Positions 9,690-18,159 of a stretch of DNA of 64,000 bases are shown one piece after another. The stretch is from JAOXRU01 sp965247735 (lineage in GTDB: Bacteria > Bacteroidota > Bacteroidia > Flavobacteriales > Flavobacteriaceae). Each line of letters begins with the position of its first letter. Position 1 is the first letter of the stretch. Under the pieces are notes generated by a model. That model searched no databases. It had not been told where the DNA came from and was given only the letters and a program-made list of their open reading frames with translations. The stretch spans positions 3,100,001-3,164,000 of the forward strand of contig CBDFHN010000002.1 in NCBI GenBank assembly GCA_965247735.1, given 5' to 3'. A program made the position numbers and the translations under genes.

Positions 9690-9705
9690 TGTTCCACGTG
9701 TAACA
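9690..9705. promoter_or_regulatory. parS-like variant site 3
   Basis: TGTTCCACGTGTAACA lies 7 bp after the mnmG stop. It differs from the perfect palindrome at one base (GTGT instead of GTGG). The same 14-bp variant, GTTCCACGTGTAAC, recurs in five further copies downstream. This copy lacks the flanking repeat sequence seen around the later ones. Confidence 0.7.
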
Positions 9706-9743
9706 CTTCTGGTGTAAGTTATAACTATAATTGTTTTTTGTTG

Positions 9744-10343
9744 ATGGATAAAATTGAATTGAATATTATTGGAATTACAAATAGAGCTACCACATCTGAT
9801 AGTTATGCTTTGGTCATTGAAGAAATTGATGGCAATAGAAACTTACCAATAATTGTTGGTGAAGCAGAGGCACAATCTATTGCTGTTGCTTTAGAAAATA
9901 AAACTGTTTTTAGACCATTATTACATGATGTTTTTAAATCATTTTCAGGTGCGTTTGATGTTGAATTAAAGGAGATCGTTATAAATGATTATAGTAAAAA
10001 AGTGTATTTCACAAAACTTATTTTTGAAAGCGGAAATAAAACAGTAGAGTTAGATTCCAGAACTTCTGATGCTATTGCATTGGCTATTCGTTTTAACTGT
10101 CCCATTTATACCTATGATTTTGTTTTGGATAAAACAGGAGTAGTTATGGAAGATAAGTTTAGCAATGGTCTTATTGAAAACTCAAATACTAAACCTGGTG
10201 ATATCAAATTAATTGCTAACAATAATAATGACCTTTCTGGTTTTTCAGAAATTCAATTAAATAACCTCCTTTCACTTTCAGTAAAAAAAGAAGATTATGA
10301 AAGGGCTGCATTAATTAAAGCGGAGTTAGACAATAGGTTTTAA
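9744..10343 (+). CDS. Bifunctional nuclease family protein (DUF151/BFN) with UvrB/C-like tail
   Basis: This protein of about 199 residues has an N-terminal DUF151/BFN domain (about 1-135). Typical blocks are the LPIIVGEAEAQSIA segment and the SRTSDAIALAIRFN segment. A short C-terminal UvrB/UvrC-type helical hairpin (about 165-199, SVKKEDYERAALIKAEL) follows. The family is widespread in Bacteroidota; nuclease activity has been reported for distant plant/bacterial members, but the cellular role is unclear. I chose the ATG at 9744; a TTG two codons earlier (9738) is possible. The gene lies between parS-like site 3 and the parS repeat array. Confidence 0.88.
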   Translation: MDKIELNIIGITNRATTSDSYALVIEEIDGNRNLPIIVGEAEAQSIAVALENKTVFRPLLHDVFKSFSGAFDVELKEIVINDYSKKVYFTKLIFESGNKTVELDSRTSDAIALAIRFNCPIYTYDFVLDKTGVVMEDKFSNGLIENSNTKPGDIKLIANNNNDLSGFSEIQLNNLLSLSVKKEDYERAALIKAELDNRF

Positions 10344-10464
10344 TATAATAGTATTCCGTTTTATTTTGTTTCTGTTTTTATAGGTGAAGTTGCTACATTC
10401 TGATTGGTTACATTCAACTTTCAATAATCATGCTATCTTCAATAGTAATCTAGCGCTTCAATAG

Positions 10465-10480
10465 TGTTCCACGTGTAACG
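10465..10480. promoter_or_regulatory. parS-like variant site 4
   Basis: TGTTCCACGTGTAACG is the first site of the repeat array. Its downstream unit is the short 233-bp version. Confidence 0.7.
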
Positions 10481-10697
10481 TTTTGTGGGTTTATTATTTT
10501 TTATTGACTATTTAGTATTGATGTTTTTGGTATAACGGCCTATTATCAATTTGAAATTTGTGTTTGTTTATTGGTTCTATATTTCTACCATAAATTATTA
10601 TTTCTTTAATAGCACAACTAAATTACCAGATCAGCTGTGCTTCTATTGAATTTCCAATAATCGTTTTCCTATCAACAATAATCAATAGGTTTAATTT

Positions 10698-10713
10698 TGT
10701 TCCACGTGTAACG
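10698..10713. promoter_or_regulatory. parS-like variant site 5
   Basis: TGTTCCACGTGTAACG, 233 bp after site 4, is followed by a full 303-bp unit. Confidence 0.7.
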
Positions 10714-11000
10714 TTTGTGGATTTATTATTTTTTATTAAATATTTAGTATTGATGTTTTTGTAGAGTTTGAGGTAAACAAGGATAATAGTTATGATTATT
10801 AAAAAAGCAATTTGTTTTTTTGCTGCTGCTTGTTGTAATGCCTATAATCAATTTAGAATTTGTTGTTTGTTTATTGGTTCTATATTTCCACCATAAATTA
10901 TTATTTCTTTAATAGCACAACTAAATTACCACATCAGCGGTGCTTCTATTGAGCTTTCAATAATCATTCTACCATCAACAATAATCAAAAGTTTTAATTG

Positions 11001-11016
11001 TGTTCCACGTGTAACG
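11001..11016. promoter_or_regulatory. parS-like variant site 6
   Basis: TGTTCCACGTGTAACG lies exactly 303 bp after site 5. Confidence 0.7.
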
Positions 11017-11303
11017 TTTGTGGATTTATTATTTTTTATTGAATATTTAATATTGATGTTTTTGTAAAGTTTGAGGTAAATTAGGATCATTATTCTAATA
11101 ATTCAAAGAAGCAATTTGTTTTTTTGATGCTGCTTGTTGTAATGCCTATAATCAATTTGGAATTTGTTGAATACTTATCGGTTTTATGTTTCCATTGTAA
11201 ATTTTCATTTCTGTAATAGCATAACTAAATTACAGATCAGCTCTATTTCTATCGAGCTTTCAATAATCATTCTCCCATCAGCAATAATGAATCATTTCGA
11301 TTG

Positions 11304-11319
11304 TGTTCCACGTGTAACG
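11304..11319. promoter_or_regulatory. parS-like variant site 7
   Basis: TGTTCCACGTGTAACG lies exactly 303 bp after site 6. Confidence 0.7.
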
Positions 11320-11607
11320 TTTGTGGATTTATTATTTTTTATTAAATATTTAATATTGATGTTTTTGTAGAGTTTGAGGGAAACAAGGATAATAGTTATG
11401 ATTATTAAAAAATGCAATTTGTTTTTTTGATGCTGCTTGTTGTAATGCCTATAATCAATTTGGAATTTGTTGAATACTTATTGGTTTTATGTTTCCATTG
11501 TAAATTGTTATTTCTGTAATAACACAACGAAATTACCAGATTAGCTTTGCTTCTATTGAGTTTCCAATAATCATTCTACCATCAACAATAATCAATAGTT
11601 TTAATTG

Positions 11608-11623
11608 TGTTCCACGTGTAACG
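11608..11623. promoter_or_regulatory. parS-like variant site 8
   Basis: TGTTCCACGTGTAACG lies 304 bp after site 7. Unit homology continues for only about 60-90 bp beyond it, which marks the end of the array. Confidence 0.7.
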
Positions 11624-11941
11624 TTTTACGAATTTATTATTTTTTATGGAGTGTTTAGTATTGAGGGCTTTTAGGTTTAAGTAGAATTTGAAGTGAGCTG
11701 CAATCATTATCTTTTTGTAAATCAGGATTTGTTTTTTGATGTCATGAGTTACAATACTAAATAATTAATTATTGAGTCGCATATTTATTGTTTTGTCTGG
11801 TTTTTGTTTGAGGTACAACTAAACTAGTTTTGGAGTATCAGTATTTAGTTGTTACCAAGGCAAATTGTCATTTCGAGAACACCATAATTCCATCACCAAA
11901 GAATGCGGTACGAACTTTGATTAGATAGAATAAAATTTTAT

Positions 11942-12487
11942 ATGAAAAAGAATGCCGTTTTTCTTGTTTTAAGTTGTTTAGTTCTTAGCTCCTGTTTTCC
12001 AACCAAAATTGCCCCATCAATTGAAAATTACCGTGTAATGAAGGGGAAACGCTTAAATAGATCATTAGAAAGAAAACAATATTATGTTTTTGAAAATAAT
12101 ACTACGGACGAACATTTGTTTAACTTTTTGGATCTTCATGTATTGCCCAAAAACTATATGTTTTATACTAACATTCCTGTTTATATTAATAATAATAAGT
12201 ACTATGTGTCTTTTATAGCTGTTGAGGCAAAAACTGAAATAATAAATTTATTACCAGGTTTGGCTAGCGCAATTGTAAATGAAGCATTAAATACAAATAT
12301 GGATGAATCTAGCGAAATAAATGAAACTTTTTATGAATATGTAGCTATCTCTGTGCATAACGATCAAGAATCTGATTGTTTAAAAGATAAATCACTTTCT
12401 AAGCCTGAAGTTTTAAAGTATCTTAGCAAACTTAAAGACAAATACCTTAGTAGTCCAAACCCATATGACGCCTTATTTAAAATGTAA
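11942..12487 (+). CDS. Hypothetical lipoprotein
   Basis: This 181-residue protein starts with a lipoprotein signal peptide: MKKN, a hydrophobic stretch, and the lipobox LSSC with Cys at residue 17. It would therefore be lipidated and held on the periplasmic or outer membrane. The mature part shows no motif I recognise; it is mixed alpha/beta with an Asn/Tyr-rich central strand region. The 3' end overlaps the next methyltransferase gene by 23 bp, so the two are co-translated. I see no known family. Confidence 0.75.
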   Translation: MKKNAVFLVLSCLVLSSCFPTKIAPSIENYRVMKGKRLNRSLERKQYYVFENNTTDEHLFNFLDLHVLPKNYMFYTNIPVYINNNKYYVSFIAVEAKTEIINLLPGLASAIVNEALNTNMDESSEINETFYEYVAISVHNDQESDCLKDKSLSKPEVLKYLSKLKDKYLSSPNPYDALFKM

Positions 12488-13307
12488 AGACCATAGTGTT
12501 TCTCAGGAAGAATTTCAGTTGCTTTTTGACGAAACCAAACAGATGCTTGTGACTAGTCCTGCTCCTGCTCTGGAAAAACTTAATTTGTATTATAAAAGCG
12601 AAGATTATATTTCCCATACAGATACAAAGCGTAATCTTTTCGAAAAGGCTTATCATTTTATTAGAAACATTACACTTACTTCTAAACTAAAACTAATTAA
12701 CGGTTTTAAAACGGAACATAAACAACTATTAGATATCGGATGTGGTACAGGTGATTTTCTTAAAAAAGCACAAGATAACAGTTGGAAGGTAACGGGTATA
12801 GAACCTGATGCTGCTGCAAGAACAATTACTAAACGTAAAATTGGAGATCAAGTTTTTGATATTGACAAATTAGCAAGATTACCTTCACATAGTTTTGATG
12901 TCATAACACTTTGGCATGTACTGGAGCATTTGCCAAACTTAGAAATGCATATTGCGCTATTTCAAAAATTATTAAAATCTAATGGAAAACTAATAATTGC
13001 TGTTCCTAATTTTAACTCTTATGATGCTAAACATTATAAAGAGTATTGGGCTGCATATGATGTACCTCGTCATTTATGGCATTTTTCTCAAAAAGCAATT
13101 TCAATTTTGTTTGCTGATGTTAATATGGAAGTCGAAAAAACAAAACCTATGTGGTTCGATTCTTTTTATGTAGCATTGCTGTCTCAAAAAATAAAAAATA
13201 AAAAAGGCAATGCAATAGCTGCTTTTTACCATGGATTCTTGTCAAATAGTAAAGCCATGCTTTCAAATGAGTTTTCCTCATTGATTTATGTGATAAAAAA
13301 CAAATAG
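12465..13307 (+). CDS. Class I SAM-dependent methyltransferase
   Basis: This 280-residue protein has the SAM-binding motif I LLDIGCGTGDFLKKA at about residues 89-103, an acidic motif II (TGIEPD) and the post-I/IV block LWHVLEHLPN. The N-terminal region precedes the Rossmann core and is typical of the Bacteroidota group found beside mnmG and OmpH-like genes. The substrate cannot be told from sequence. The start ATG lies inside the upstream lipoprotein gene in another frame. Confidence 0.9.
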   Translation: MTPYLKCKDHSVSQEEFQLLFDETKQMLVTSPAPALEKLNLYYKSEDYISHTDTKRNLFEKAYHFIRNITLTSKLKLINGFKTEHKQLLDIGCGTGDFLKKAQDNSWKVTGIEPDAAARTITKRKIGDQVFDIDKLARLPSHSFDVITLWHVLEHLPNLEMHIALFQKLLKSNGKLIIAVPNFNSYDAKHYKEYWAAYDVPRHLWHFSQKAISILFADVNMEVEKTKPMWFDSFYVALLSQKIKNKKGNAIAAFYHGFLSNSKAMLSNEFSSLIYVIKNK

Positions 13308-13582
13308 AACTCGTTTTAAGAGCGTTTAAAGGCACTTTAACTATTAGACCACCTATTTGTATTCAACTTTTTAGTTTCTCTAATTGCTGTGTTTTAAAAC
13401 TAAGCATAATTATAGCTATTATCTATTGGTTGTTTGTTTTTTAATAAATTTTACTTATACTTTAAAAAAAGCTTTAATTTTTGTTTTACTTTTCTATTTT
13501 TGCATGGCACTTACAAAAAGTAGGTCGAATAATTGAAAATGTATTTTTAGTTATTTTTTATAGAACGGAAATAAATAACCTT

Positions 13583-14089
13583 ATGAAAAGATTAGTTTTA
13601 GCAGTAGCAGTTTTAGGATTGGTTTCTTGTAATCAAGATAAAATTGCTTATGTAGACAATGGTGAGTTAATTAATGACTACCAAGAGAAAATAGACGTAG
13701 AAGCAAAATTTAAAATTAAAGTTGAAGCGTTTTCAAAAAAGAGAGATAGCTTATCTCAATCTTTTCAATTGGAAGCACAAGAATTTGATACCAAGTCTAA
13801 AGGAATGGGTCAAAAAGCGGCACAAGAGCAGTACAATGTATTGATGCAAAAAAGACAATTTTTAGGACAACAAATTCAGCAAGAAGAGCAAGCTATTCAG
13901 CAAGCAAGTCAGACTGAAATTGATAGTCTTATCAGTAAAGTTAAAAAGCATGTTAAGGCTTATGGTAAAAAAGAAGGATACACTTTTATTTTAGGTGCTA
14001 ACGAAGGTGGTAGTGTTATGTATGGTGCTGATGCTAAAAACGTTACGTCTGCTGTATTAAAAGAATTGAATGATGCTTATAAAAAGTAA
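13583..14089 (+). CDS. OmpH/Skp-like periplasmic lipoprotein
   Basis: This protein of about 168 residues begins with a lipoprotein signal (MKRLVLAVAVLGLVSC, Cys near residue 16). A short beta strand (KIAYVDNGELINDY), a long Gln/Lys-rich coiled coil (about 35-130) and a C-terminal strand segment follow, the architecture of OmpH/Skp chaperones that guard unfolded outer-membrane proteins. The reading frame is open upstream to 13481, but the ATG at 13583 gives a clean signal peptide. A TAnnTTTG-type -7 element (TATTTTTG, 13495-13502) lies about 80 bp before that ATG. A strong terminator follows 22 bp after the stop. Confidence 0.88.
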   Translation: MKRLVLAVAVLGLVSCNQDKIAYVDNGELINDYQEKIDVEAKFKIKVEAFSKKRDSLSQSFQLEAQEFDTKSKGMGQKAAQEQYNVLMQKRQFLGQQIQQEEQAIQQASQTEIDSLISKVKKHVKAYGKKEGYTFILGANEGGSVMYGADAKNVTSAVLKELNDAYKK

Positions 14090-14110
14090 TTTTCATTTCA
14101 TATAAAATTT

Positions 14111-14138
14111 AAAAGCGCCTTTATGGCGCTTTTTTTTT
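14111..14138 (+). terminator. Rho-independent terminator after the OmpH-like gene
   Basis: The stem AAAAGCGCC / GGCGCTTTT encloses the loop TTTAT and is followed by a run of eight or more T. Confidence 0.9.
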
Positions 14139-14409
14139 GTAGTTATTTCTAATCAAAACCAACAGTTAAGATAGAATTGATATCTTTGTGGTCTGTTATA
14201 CTAATTCAACATATTATCTGTGTCTTACCAAAAGACGTTCTCGACAAAACGAGAAATGAATGCATAAAAATTCGAGGATTTTTAATGTACAGATAATCTT
14301 ATCCAATTATTTTATCAAATTTTAATAATAGTAATTGATTTTTCATCAATTGCTTTATCACTTTAATGTATGTTACGTTTAAAAAAGTGGTGATAAACAG
14401 TACTTAAAA
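14139..14409. other. Intergenic region with two small hairpins
   Basis: Together with the preceding terminator this makes a 320-bp gap. It holds two adjacent short inverted repeats: GTCTT...AAGAC at about 14222-14235, and TTCTCG (14238-14243) with CGAGAA (14250-14255). No gene or clear promoter was seen. The hairpins may be part of a leader for the next gene, but nothing proves it. Confidence 0.4.
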
Positions 14410-15249
14410 ATGAATAGTAAGGAGTTAATAAACAGAGATATAGAGTTATTTTATAATAAGGCATCTGAAGAAACCAGATTAGAAAAAGGAATCGGAATAT
14501 TTGAATTTGAAAGAATTAAATCGCTTATAGAAAAATACATAGCAAGGCCTTCTTCAAAAATAATTGATGTTGGTGGCGGAACTGGGAAATACTCAGAATG
14601 GCTTGCAAAAAAAGGACATCAAGTACATTTAGTAGAACCCGTTTCTAAGCATATTAAAATAGCAAAAAAGAGAACTAGCAGGTTAAATAATAAGTTTTTA
14701 GTTCACACAGGGGAATCTCGAAAATTGGAGTTTCCAAATAATTTTGCAGATCTAATACTACTACACGGACCACTTTATCATCTTCAAAAACAAGAAGATA
14801 GAAACTTAGCGATTAATGAAGCCAAACGTGTTCTAAAAAACGATGGAATTATTTTGGGTTTTGCAATTAATTATACCGCCTCAACATTAGTTGGTTTATT
14901 AAATGGATTAATACACAAAAAACCATTTTTTGAAATGTGTAAAGAAGAATTAACAACTGGAGCACACAATCAACCAAAGGATTTTCCTTGGCTTTTAGCT
15001 GAAGCATATTATCATAAACCAGAAGAGCTAAAAATGGAATTTATCAATCAAGAGTTAGTCTATCTGAATATGTATGCCGTCGAAGGAATGACTTGGTTGG
15101 ATAAAAACTATTTTGCCAATATGCTAAATGATAAAAAGAAAAACACATTAATGCAGCTATTAAAAATTACTGAAAACGACAATTATCTTTTGCCTTTTAG
15201 TCCACACATGATGATAGCAGTAAAAAAACAAAGATCTTATGGAAAATAA
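14410..15249 (+). CDS. Class I SAM-dependent methyltransferase
   Basis: This 279-residue protein has motif I IIDVGGGTGKYSEWLA at about residues 53-68, motif II VHLVEP and the motif IV region LILLHGPLYHL, then a methyltransferase-11-type core. It is not closely similar to the other methyltransferase in this window. The substrate is unknown. It overlaps a small HTH-like gene by 11 bp, so the pair form an operon ending at the hairpin near 15460-15509. Confidence 0.88.
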   Translation: MNSKELINRDIELFYNKASEETRLEKGIGIFEFERIKSLIEKYIARPSSKIIDVGGGTGKYSEWLAKKGHQVHLVEPVSKHIKIAKKRTSRLNNKFLVHTGESRKLEFPNNFADLILLHGPLYHLQKQEDRNLAINEAKRVLKNDGIILGFAINYTASTLVGLLNGLIHKKPFFEMCKEELTTGAHNQPKDFPWLLAEAYYHKPEELKMEFINQELVYLNMYAVEGMTWLDKNYFANMLNDKKKNTLMQLLKITENDNYLLPFSPHMMIAVKKQRSYGK

Positions 15250-15451
15250 AGACTTATACTTTAAAGCTTTTATCCAAAATAATGGAAAGCTGAATGAAAT
15301 AGAACTTGGAGATAATATCGGTATTAATGAAAGGGAAACAAGAGAAATAATTGCTCAACTTCTCTCAGAACATAAAATTGATTATTTAGAACATAAAGCT
15401 TGTAGTTACAGTCTTATGAGAACAACAAAAAGAAAAAAGAATAGCAGGTAA
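15239..15451 (+). CDS. Small HTH-like protein
   Basis: This 70-residue protein has helix-turn-helix character: an N-terminal helix, then IELGDNIGINERETREIIAQL, a pattern seen in winged-helix regulators with recognition helix at about 30-44, and a basic C-terminus (TKRKKNSR). It overlaps the 3' end of the methyltransferase gene by 11 bp and is probably translated with it. It may regulate the operon or be a small DNA-binding protein. Function is unproven. Confidence 0.65.
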   Translation: MENKDLYFKAFIQNNGKLNEIELGDNIGINERETREIIAQLLSEHKIDYLEHKACSYSLMRTTKRKKNSR

Positions 15452-15459
15452 TAATGTAT

Positions 15460-15509
15460 AAAAGCAATAGCAGTTTTAGTATAAAATAGAATCGCTATTG
15501 CTTTTAATT
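15460..15509. terminator. Hairpin terminator between converging genes
   Basis: AAAAGCAATAGC (15460-15471) pairs with GCTATTGCTTTT (15494-15505). The long stem with flanking A- and T-runs could serve the plus-strand HTH operon and possibly the minus-strand DoxX operon. Confidence 0.65.
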
Positions 15510-15639
15510 AAATATTGTTATCTGAAAAAATACACGAAAGTTAATTCAGAATTGTACTTATATTAACTTGAATAATTATAATCTGATAGCATTATATTTT
15601 TGTTTTTGTAATCTGTTTATCAGATAGTTATAATCTATT

Positions 15640-16035
15640 TTACTTCAATAAAAAAAGTAAGAATATAGTTGGCACAAAATAGATGACAATAGTCCTTGCA
15701 CCATCATAATCTTTAGCAACACGTTGACCAAAAAGCAACATTAGCAAGGTTATTGCTGATAACACAGTACCATACATTGCCATTAAATTTTCTCCGCTAG
15801 TATTTATTTGATACAATCCAATTATACACAATACTGAGGCAACTACTTCTATAAGTAATATGGAAGCAACCATAGCTGGCACTGCTCCACTTAAAAATGT
15901 TTTAGAAAAATGTTCTTTTAACCAGGATACATTTCCATTCCAATCGGTAAGTTTGTCAATTCCACTTTGTAAAAAGGTAATAATTAGAAAAATAAGCAAT
16001 AAGCTTTCTGTAATATGGTCTAATAATATATTCAT
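15640..16035 (-). CDS. DoxX-like membrane protein
   Basis: This 131-residue protein has four hydrophobic segments (about 8-24, 50-72, 83-103, 113-130) and an early SGIDKLTDW motif, as in DoxX/MauE-type small membrane proteins. It begins two bases after the stop of the minus-strand DNA polymerase III gene and is co-transcribed with it. DoxX-type proteins are linked to quinone or redox membrane functions, but the exact role here is unknown. Confidence 0.75.
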   Translation of the reverse strand: MNILLDHITESLLLIFLIITFLQSGIDKLTDWNGNVSWLKEHFSKTFLSGAVPAMVASILLIEVVASVLCIIGLYQINTSGENLMAMYGTVLSAITLLMLLFGQRVAKDYDGARTIVIYFVPTIFLLFLLK

Positions 16036-16037
16036 AA

Positions 16038-17186
16038 TTATGCTGGTTTTTGATGTAATAATTTGGTTAGGTTAATAGATAAATCAGTTAATATTATTTT
16101 GGCATTTCCATTTCTCTCAATATGATAAATTGCTTTTTCTAGTTCTTCAAAAATGGGTATAATATTGTTTTCATGAACAAAAGGAGCAAATTTTTCTAGC
16201 TTAAAATTCTCAACGGATAATTCCATAAAAACAAGCTCTTTTGCTTCATAATTTAGTAACAAAGCTTGTCTAAAGATATCAATGCAAAAATGCAAAAATT
16301 GCTTTTGAGTTTCTCGTCCTGTTTTTGCAATATCCTCGCTCCATTGGATCAAATCTAGGATTACAGTTTTGTTACCTCTAGCTTTAAAAGCACTACGTAC
16401 CCAATAAACAAACCACTTTTCGAAAACCAAGTCTTCAGAATCTTCATTCATCAAATCTATTGCCTTGTTATAATTACCATGAGATTGATGTGCTATTTTA
16501 GAAGCCACCTTTTCAGAAATATTATAACTATCTATAAGTGCTTTTTTGATGAGTTCTTCTGGCAATGCCAAAAATTGTAATAATTGACATCGAGATCGTA
16601 TGGTTTGCAATAACTGTTCCTCCTCTTCTACTACCAAAAGAAAAAGCGTATCACCAGTAGGTTCTTCTAAAAGTTTTAATAGTTTATTGGAAGCCGAAAT
16701 ATTCATTTTATCAGCCATCCAAATAATCATTATTTTATGACCGCCTTCATATGATTTTAGAGCTAATGCAGAAACAATTTCATGGGCCTCTTCTACTCCA
16801 ATCTGACCTTGTTTTTTTTCAATTCCAATCATCTTATACCAATCAAAAAGATTACCATAAGGTTGTTCTTTAACAAATTGTCGCCATTCGCTTAAAAAAT
16901 CAGCACTTTTAGGTTTGGATTTTATGGTATGATTGGTCGCAACCGGAAAAGCAAAATGAAGATCGGGATGTGATAGATTGGCAAATTTAAGCCTACATGC
17001 AGCTATAGCTTCTTCATCCTTTTTCTGACTACATAATACATATTCAGCATATGCAATAGCAATTGCTAAAGTACCTGTACCCTCAGGACCAGCAAAAATC
17101 TGCGCATGAGGAATTCTTTTAGAATCCGTAGTAGTTTTTAAATGACTTTTTAGGTGATCATGCCCTATAATAGTATTGAATCGCAT
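16038..17186 (-). CDS. holB: DNA polymerase III subunit delta-prime-like protein
   Basis: This 382-residue AAA+ clamp-loader-type protein starts with a family-typical IIGHDHLKSHL block. Its P-loop region reads GPEGTGTL, lacking the Walker A lysine, which suits the non-ATP-binding delta-prime subunit. A sensor-type block KLLKLLEEPTGDTLFLL and the arginine-finger-type segment TIRSRCQLLQF are clear. The C-terminal helical domain would pack in the clamp-loader collar. It is first in a two-gene minus-strand operon with the DoxX-like gene. Confidence 0.88.
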   Translation of the reverse strand: MRFNTIIGHDHLKSHLKTTTDSKRIPHAQIFAGPEGTGTLAIAIAYAEYVLCSQKKDEEAIAACRLKFANLSHPDLHFAFPVATNHTIKSKPKSADFLSEWRQFVKEQPYGNLFDWYKMIGIEKKQGQIGVEEAHEIVSALALKSYEGGHKIMIIWMADKMNISASNKLLKLLEEPTGDTLFLLVVEEEEQLLQTIRSRCQLLQFLALPEELIKKALIDSYNISEKVASKIAHQSHGNYNKAIDLMNEDSEDLVFEKWFVYWVRSAFKARGNKTVILDLIQWSEDIAKTGRETQKQFLHFCIDIFRQALLLNYEAKELVFMELSVENFKLEKFAPFVHENNIIPIFEELEKAIYHIERNGNAKIILTDLSINLTKLLHQKPA

Positions 17187-17749
17187 GGGGTAAAGATACT
17201 TTTTTGCTTAGAATTATTGAATAAAAATTGGTAATGATATTTGACAAACTAGTTTCATTTGTCAGTTTATTAATTTATCAACTTCTAATGGTAATAAAAA
17301 ATATTTATTTAAGTAACTGCTCATTGGCATTACTAGACTAATCGATTAATGAGTTTTACTAAACATATAATGTATAAAGCTAAACTAAATTGTTATGTAC
17401 CAATCCTATATAACTCTTTTATAATAAGGACTGAGCTATTTTTTATTAGGAACTATTTTCTAATACGTATATTTTTTCCTATATTTACTATAGTAAGAAT
17501 GTTCAAAAACAGGATTTTTCTTCTTCGTCTAAAGTAAGTTTTTAAACATCGATACTTAAAGTGCGTTGACCGAATTCTGCTAAGAGCAATCTTTTCAGAA
17601 TTTCTTGTTTTTAGTCCTTTTAATTGCTACAAACAGGAAGTCTTTAATATTTAAACTGCACTAGTAAACTAACCTCATATTTAGTACTTATTATGACAAG
17701 TCATATTGGTTTGTCACACTATTTTATTAATAATAATTAAAAAGTAATT
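17187..17749. other. Intergenic region upstream of hcp with an inverted repeat
   Basis: This 563-bp gap lies between the divergent holB and hcp genes. Its AT-rich short open frame (17349-17537) lacks coding character. At 17694-17716 the half-sites TGACAA and TTGTCA flank an 11-bp spacer, about 35 bp before the hcp start, a possible operator position. No other structure was recognised. Confidence 0.4.
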
Positions 17750-18148
17750 ATGGGTTCATTTAGAGCAAGCCTAGAGTTAGGTGGAAAAGAGTTTGATGTA
17801 TTGTTTTCAGAGTATGAGTTTAGCAGACATACCGATAAAAAAGGAAAACCGTCTTCAGGAGTTTATGGAGGAAGAGTAAAATTAGAGGTTGAATCTACTG
17901 GAGATACCTCAATAATTGAAGCGATGCTAAACAGTCAGTTTAAATCAATATCTGGTAAAATCATTTACAAAAAGACAGATGAAGATGCCAAAATGAAAGA
18001 AGTAGAATTCAAAAATGGCTATATCGTAAATTATAAAGAGACACTAGATGTCTCAGGAGAAATACCAATGCGAATAGCATTTACAGTATCTGCAGAAGAA
18101 ATAGTAATCGGAAATGCAGAAATTGATAACAGATGGCCAACGGCATAA
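17750..18148 (+). CDS. tssD: Type VI secretion tube protein Hcp (TssD family)
   Basis: This 132-residue protein matches the Bacteroidota TssD/Hcp type in length and pattern: an N-terminal ASLELGGKEFDVLFSEYEFSR block, a central VKLEVESTGDTSIIEAML strand-turn, and beta-strands ending at about residue 128. Hcp hexamers stack into the inner tube expelled by the contractile sheath and can carry cargo. It precedes vgrG, which supports the call. No sheath (TssB/C), baseplate or ClpV gene is in the window, so the machine must be encoded elsewhere. Confidence 0.88.
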   Translation: MGSFRASLELGGKEFDVLFSEYEFSRHTDKKGKPSSGVYGGRVKLEVESTGDTSIIEAMLNSQFKSISGKIIYKKTDEDAKMKEVEFKNGYIVNYKETLDVSGEIPMRIAFTVSAEEIVIGNAEIDNRWPTA

Positions 18149-18159
18149 CGTTATAAATT

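Larger units (their letters stand above)
10400..11700. repeat. Array of ~303-bp direct repeats, each carrying a parS-like site
   Basis: Five GTTCCACGTGTAAC sites start at 10466, 10699, 11002, 11305 and 11609, giving periods of 233, 303, 303 and 304 bp. Between sites the units share long stretches: TTTGTGGATTTATTATTTTT after each site, a TGTTTTTGTAGAGTTTGAGG block, a TGCTTGTTGTAATGCCTATA block, and CTTTCAATAATCATTCTACC before the next site. The first unit lacks about 70 bp of the middle. Flanking sequence has drifted between units, while the 14-bp site is unchanged in all five. There is no open frame with coding character. I infer a centromere-like ParB-binding array. The stretch from 10344 to the array and from 11700 to 11941 shows nothing else recognisable. 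Confidence 0.85.

Noticed and set aside
11164..11370. 68-codon open frame in the parS array
   Set aside because: It spans a repeat unit, is not preserved in the sister units, and has low-complexity, non-protein-like composition.
10466..11622. CRISPR array
   Set aside because: The period is about 303 bp and the intervening sequence is itself repeated, so there are no unique spacers; no cas genes are present.
17349..17537. 62-codon open frame upstream of hcp
   Set aside because: Composition is AT-driven (Phe/Ile/Tyr rich) and no start context or homologue is apparent.
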